Positions 18,926-22,131 of a stretch of DNA of 22,131 bases are shown piece after piece. Each line of letters opens with the position of its first letter. Position 1 is the first letter of the stretch. A model generated the notes under the pieces. It ran no database searches and had not been told where the DNA came from. It worked only from the letters and a program-made list of their open reading frames with translations. Made by a program: the position numbers and the translations under genes. Location of the stretch: NCBI GenBank assembly GCA_004151065.3, contig NWUY0300023619.1:13062-35192 (forward strand), written 5' to 3'. The DNA is from Larix sibirica (taxonomy: Eukaryota; Streptophyta; Pinopsida; Pinales; Pinaceae).

Positions 18926-19810
18926 CTATTCCGTTCTGATGTATGCACATGGAGGGATTTCATCAAAAATTACATCTCTACTTACAATAACCTTTTTATT
19001 TACTAGATCATATAACTTGTATGCATTTGATTCAGTGCTATATCTAATAAATATGCATTTCCAACTTTTAGCTTCCAACTTATCTCTATCTCGTTCTAGA
19101 ACAAGTACATAGTCCAAACAACCAAAAACTTTGAAATTTGTTACTTTAGTTTTCTTCATGACAAACTTCATAGGGGGTTTTACCATGAACTGCCTTTGTC
19201 CAACTGTGATTTAATGAAAACACTATTTTATGAATTGCTTCAACCCAAAAAATGATCATTGAGATTATGCCCTTTCAACATGCACCTAGCCATCTCCATA
19301 ATTGATTGTATCTTTTTCTTTGCTGCATCATTTTGTTGTGAGGTTTTGACAACTAATTTTTATCTTTGAATACCATTTTCATAGCAAAAATCATGAAAGG
19401 CATTAGATTCATACTCACCTCCTCTATCACTTCTTAACACCTTAATTCAATGACCACTTTCATTTTTAACCATAGCCTTGAATTGCTTAAATATTGCAAA
19501 AACATCATATTTGAACTTTAAAAAAATATAGCCATATATTTCTCGAAAAATCATCATTAAATATTACAAAGTACTTAGCACCTCCAAGAGATTGAATTTT
19601 CATTGGACCACAAACATCACTGTGAATTAATTCCAATACTTGAGTTGCTTTGGTTTTGATGTTGTCAAATTTGAAATGATGTTGCTTCCCTACAAGACAT
19701 GCTTCACAAAAACCTTTATCTTTCTCAATGGTAGGCAATCCATTCACCAAATTATGATTCTAAAGCAACTTCAAATAGAAATATTTAAGATGACCATATA
19801 TTTCATGCCA
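18926..19810 (-). pseudogene. Copia pol: integrase domain with GAG-pre-integrase piece
   Basis: The segment 19750-19505 reads GLPTIEKDKGFCEACLVGKQ (GAG-pre-integrase zinc-binding end, Cys-x2-Cys), then LELIHSDVCGPMKIQSLGGA and YFVIFNDDFSRNIWLYFF. These hold the first two acidic residues of the DDE integrase core. After a disrupted stretch (19190-19500), the frame from 19186 to 18926 gives FKVFGCLDYVLVLERDRDKL, KSWKCIFIRYS, SNAYKLYDL and VIVSRDVIFDE, the usual end of the Copia integrase. The domain joins element DNA to the target. It is clearly broken by frameshifts. Confidence 0.85.
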
Positions 19811-19932
19811 TATCAAATTCTCTAAAGTAGAACATGTAAAAAAAGCTTGTTGTTGCCTGGGAATACCATTAAACCTGTACATATCATTACACCAAAATCC
19901 TCTATCCGTGGTGTTATTGTTACAATATTTAA

Positions 19933-20240
19933 TCAAACATTGTTTCTTATAAAAAAAACAACAATATAATTTTTGTTATTAATTTTACTAATGGAAAGCA
20001 AATTGGGCTTTAAAACTAGAAGATACAAGACATTTTGAATATTTTTTATGCAATCTCTTGAAACTCTCATAAGTACCTCACCTCTTCCTTGTAACATCAT
20101 GAACACTGTCATCACCAAAAATAATGATATCGTTATCACAAGGAGAAATTTTGGAGATAACTTCTTTCTTACCAATCATATGTTTGGCGTCCCTCGAATC
20201 AATATACCAAACACATTGAGAGGCAGAGATGTTAGTGGGA
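19933..20240 (-). pseudogene. Copia pol: aspartic protease region
   Basis: Near 20216 the minus strand reads WYIDSRDAKHMIGKKEV. Copia proteases have WxxDSGA(S/T)xHM here, so position and flanks match, but the catalytic DSG is DSR. After a frameshift near 20090, RGEVLMRVSRDCIKNIQNVL and LKPNLLSISKIN match the region joining protease to GAG-pre-integrase. The protease would mature the Gag-Pol polyprotein. This copy could not. Confidence 0.8.
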
Positions 20241-20394
20241 GAAGCCATAAACAAATAATCAATGGAAGGTTCATTTTGTGGAACTACTATACTACTCTCT
20301 ACAAAATGGATTTGGTGATGTCCCCCTATACTTCTTCTATTATATCCTCTACCTCTATTCCTACTAGCCTCATGTCTTTGCTTAAGATAGCACT

Positions 20395-21161
20395 CTTCTT
20401 CATTATGATTATTCTTACTACAATAATTGCAATGCTTAGAACTTTGAGAAGTACCTATTTGATTTGAATAATTTTGCCTCCAATTGGGATGCCAACTGTA
20501 TTTTCCTCTTCTTTGACCCCTATCAAGGCCTCTTCCTCTGTGTCTTCCTGTAAAATCTCTATATGGTTATGCAATATTTATTTTTCTTGAGTTGTTTCTC
20601 TTCTTAGAGTAGTAGCCCTATAGCTTCTTCAAATGTATAAACTTCATTTCGAGAAGACACACAAAATGATGTTACAAAATTTTGATACACATCAAGTAGG
20701 CTATTAAGCAAAATGGTAATGATCTCTTTACCTTTAATATATGTGTCAATTGTTGGTAATTCATTCTTTAATTCCTATCACTTGTGGACATGATTTGTAA
20801 CTGAATCTAATGCTCCCATCTTCAAATTGGTTAATTTTGCAACAATAGAATTGGAAGTTCATTGGAAGTTTCATACAAATTCGTTAACTTCATCCTAACA
20901 TCAAGAGCATCACTAAGATCATGAATGTGGGAGCGAATATCATCTTCTAAATCAAATGTAAGTAGAAGCAATACATTTTTATTTATTTTTCTTATAGTCA
21001 TTATTCATGGGATCACGTTTTGGAGTTGTCCCATTAATTAGATACCAAAGATCATAATAATATAAAATATAAAATATATTCCATCTTTTGTTTCGAGGCA
21101 GGATAATTTTGCCATTTAATTTATGAGACAAAGGCATCATGAAATTATTAATATTGGTCAT
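20395..21161 (-). pseudogene. Copia gag with CCHC knuckle
   Basis: The start is ATG 21161-21159 (MTNINNFMMPLSHKLNGK), followed by an N-terminal Copia gag pattern ending YYYDLWYLINGTTPKRDP. The middle (20440-20980) is readable in pieces with several stops (DLEDDIRSHIHDLSDALDVR near 20920). A basic Arg/Gly-rich stretch follows (RHRGRGLDRGQRRGKYSW, near 20530). The knuckle CNYCSKNNHNEEEC (C-x2-C-x4-H-x4-C) lies at about 20390-20435. Gag packages element RNA. The direct run into the protease reading suggests the usual single gag-pol frame. Confidence 0.8.
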
Positions 21162-21531
21162 TTTTCTTATAACTCTTTGAAAAAATTCTACTTATAACTT
21201 CAAAAAATCAGAAACCCTTATAACTCTGTATTAAGAGAAAAAACAATAACTCCTTTAAAAAACAAATTTAATAGTTTGAAAATTGTTTGAGAATAATTGG
21301 TGCCTTTTGAATCAATTGTGACATTTGTACATTGTACTTATGTCCATACTTCCTTGCGTGTTGTTATATGTACACGATAACATTGTACTTCCTTTTGTAC
21401 TAGTATCTTACGTGATGTTGTTCATACAGTAATTATTATGAGATGAACAGTTTGATCACTCAGATGCGTAGGGTTGGAATTTGACGGGAATATGCACGTC
21501 ATGAGGCATTTTATCCATCAAAATATGGTTA

Positions 21532-21605
21532 AAAAAATTAACAAACCGTCTCAAAGAACGAACAAACAATTTGTTAGGACGTATGTTTTACGGTTAATTT
21601 TTTTT
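21532..21605. repeat. Short inverted repeat (12 bp arms)
   Basis: AAAAAAATTAAC at 21532-21543 is the reverse complement of GTTAATTTTTTT at 21594-21605, with a 50 bp spacer. AAACCGTC follows each arm (about 21545 and 21608). The arms are low-complexity, so this is weak. Confidence 0.4.
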
Positions 21606-22003
21606 CAAACCGTCATTAATTTTTATTAATATGCTTGTTAATATTTGTGTACGCCTAGATAAGTGGCTTGTAGAGGTGGTTGTTATTATATATGTAATAA
21701 TAGAGATTGAAACTTTTCCATTTGATTGACAAGTAGGTGGGTGAGTTTGCCTTCAATGGGGATGGCTTTGCTTTCATTCAATATCTTTTTTTTCTTATAT
21801 TGGACTAGCGCTGCCCCAATATGAGGTCGTGGCCTTCCTTTCAATGCCTTTCCCTGCCCTTTGTGCTCTTCCTTCAGAGGATAAGTCAGTTTTCAAGTCT
21901 GAAAGTGCAACTCCAAGAGAAAGATGGGTACCATTTCAGAAGAAGTCATCGGTTTTAAGCTATGTTAATGAAAGAATTAACCCATCCACCCATCAAACAT
22001 TAG

Positions 22004-22071
22004 CAATTTATCAACTACTGAATTTACCAAGCATCAACAATTTATTAGCTACCAAATTTACCAAGCATCAC
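22004..22071. repeat. 34 bp tandem duplication
   Basis: The units 22004-22037 and 22038-22071 share CAATTTAT at the start and AATTTACCAAGCATCA near the end, with about five mismatches. Confidence 0.75.
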
Positions 22072-22131
22072 CTTTGGAATTTTAGACATGCTTGCCTTTT
22101 GGTTATGGGCCTCAGAAGTTAGAAGCAACTG

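Larger units (their letters stand above)
16839..21161 (-). mobile_element. Decayed Ty1/Copia retrotransposon with one LTR
   Basis: Read on the minus strand the order is gag (from 21161), CCHC knuckle, protease, integrase, reverse transcriptase, RNase H, polypurine tract and LTR. Integrase before reverse transcriptase is diagnostic of Ty1/Copia. All domains contain stops or frameshifts, and active-site residues are changed in protease and reverse transcriptase. I found no 5' LTR and no convincing tRNA-Met primer-binding site (expected TGGTATCAGAGC) in the 970 bases after the gag start, so the element is either truncated at its 5' end or too diverged there to see. Confidence 0.88.
21162..22131. 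other. AT-rich right flank without a recognised gene
   Basis: No LTR, primer-binding site or recognised gene was seen. A plus-strand open frame of 97 codons (21829-22122) begins at GTG and contains a 34 bp direct duplication near its end. It has no motif I know, so I leave it uncalled. It could be an exon fragment of something extending beyond the window. Confidence 0.4.

Noticed and set aside
21215-21245. Possible decayed tRNA-Met primer-binding site for the Copia element
   Set aside because: The minus strand has a CAGAG core, but too few of the 12 expected bases match and no LTR end adjoins it.
21829-22122. Plus-strand 97-codon open frame as a gene
   Set aside because: It starts at GTG, contains a 34 bp non-triplet direct duplication and matches nothing I know. 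It could still be an exon fragment.

Overview
The window reads as repeat-dense intergenic DNA from a seed plant nuclear genome. The evidence is plant-type LINE proteins (an ORF1 with a DUF4283-like domain and a CCHC knuckle; an ORF2 with endonuclease, reverse transcriptase, zf-RVT-like region and RNase H), a plant Ty1/Copia element, AT-rich spacers and low gene density. I suspect a gymnosperm, perhaps a conifer, because the large minus-strand pseudogene resembles repetitive uncharacterised proteins I associate with conifer genomes. That is an unverified recollection. I find no intact protein-coding gene, no rRNA or tRNA gene and no CRISPR array.

Layout: (1) 1-1170 has no recognised gene, only a weak minus-strand ORF. 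(2) About 1171-7360, plus strand, is a nearly full-length but decayed LINE (LINE-A). ORF1 and ORF2 overlap at TAATG, and the 3' part carries 27 bp and 118 bp tandem duplications. (3) 7361-9500 is AT-rich spacer with a perfect 21 bp fold-back and a field of diverged direct repeats. (4) 9501-13043, minus strand, is a very large decayed gene of about 1,180 codons and unknown function. It has an N-terminal globular region, a Ser/Thr/Pro-rich linker, a coiled coil and a C-terminal domain. Eight clean in-frame stops interrupt it: seven TAG, one TGA, no TAA. (5) 13437-13930, upstream of that gene, is an array of diverged units of about 80-87 bp that alternate a 'gacttcc' arm with a 'gggagtcgg' arm. 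(6) 14355-16152, plus strand, is a second, 5'-truncated LINE (LINE-B) with a poly(A) tail and a perfect 19 bp target-site duplication. It split an older AT-rich repeat. About 1.1 kb of coding-like sequence of unknown origin lies between its RNase H and its 3' UTR. (7) 16839-21161, minus strand, is a decayed Ty1/Copia element. It keeps one 263 bp LTR, a polypurine tract and pieces of RNase H, reverse transcriptase, integrase, protease and gag. No second LTR was found. (8) 21162-22131 is AT-rich, with short inverted and direct repeats.

The coding sequences do not form a pathway. They are independent layers of insertion and decay. The most reliable history is LINE-B inserting into a pre-existing tandem repeat. 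The part most likely to be undescribed is the large minus-strand gene family, followed by the extra 3' region of LINE-B.
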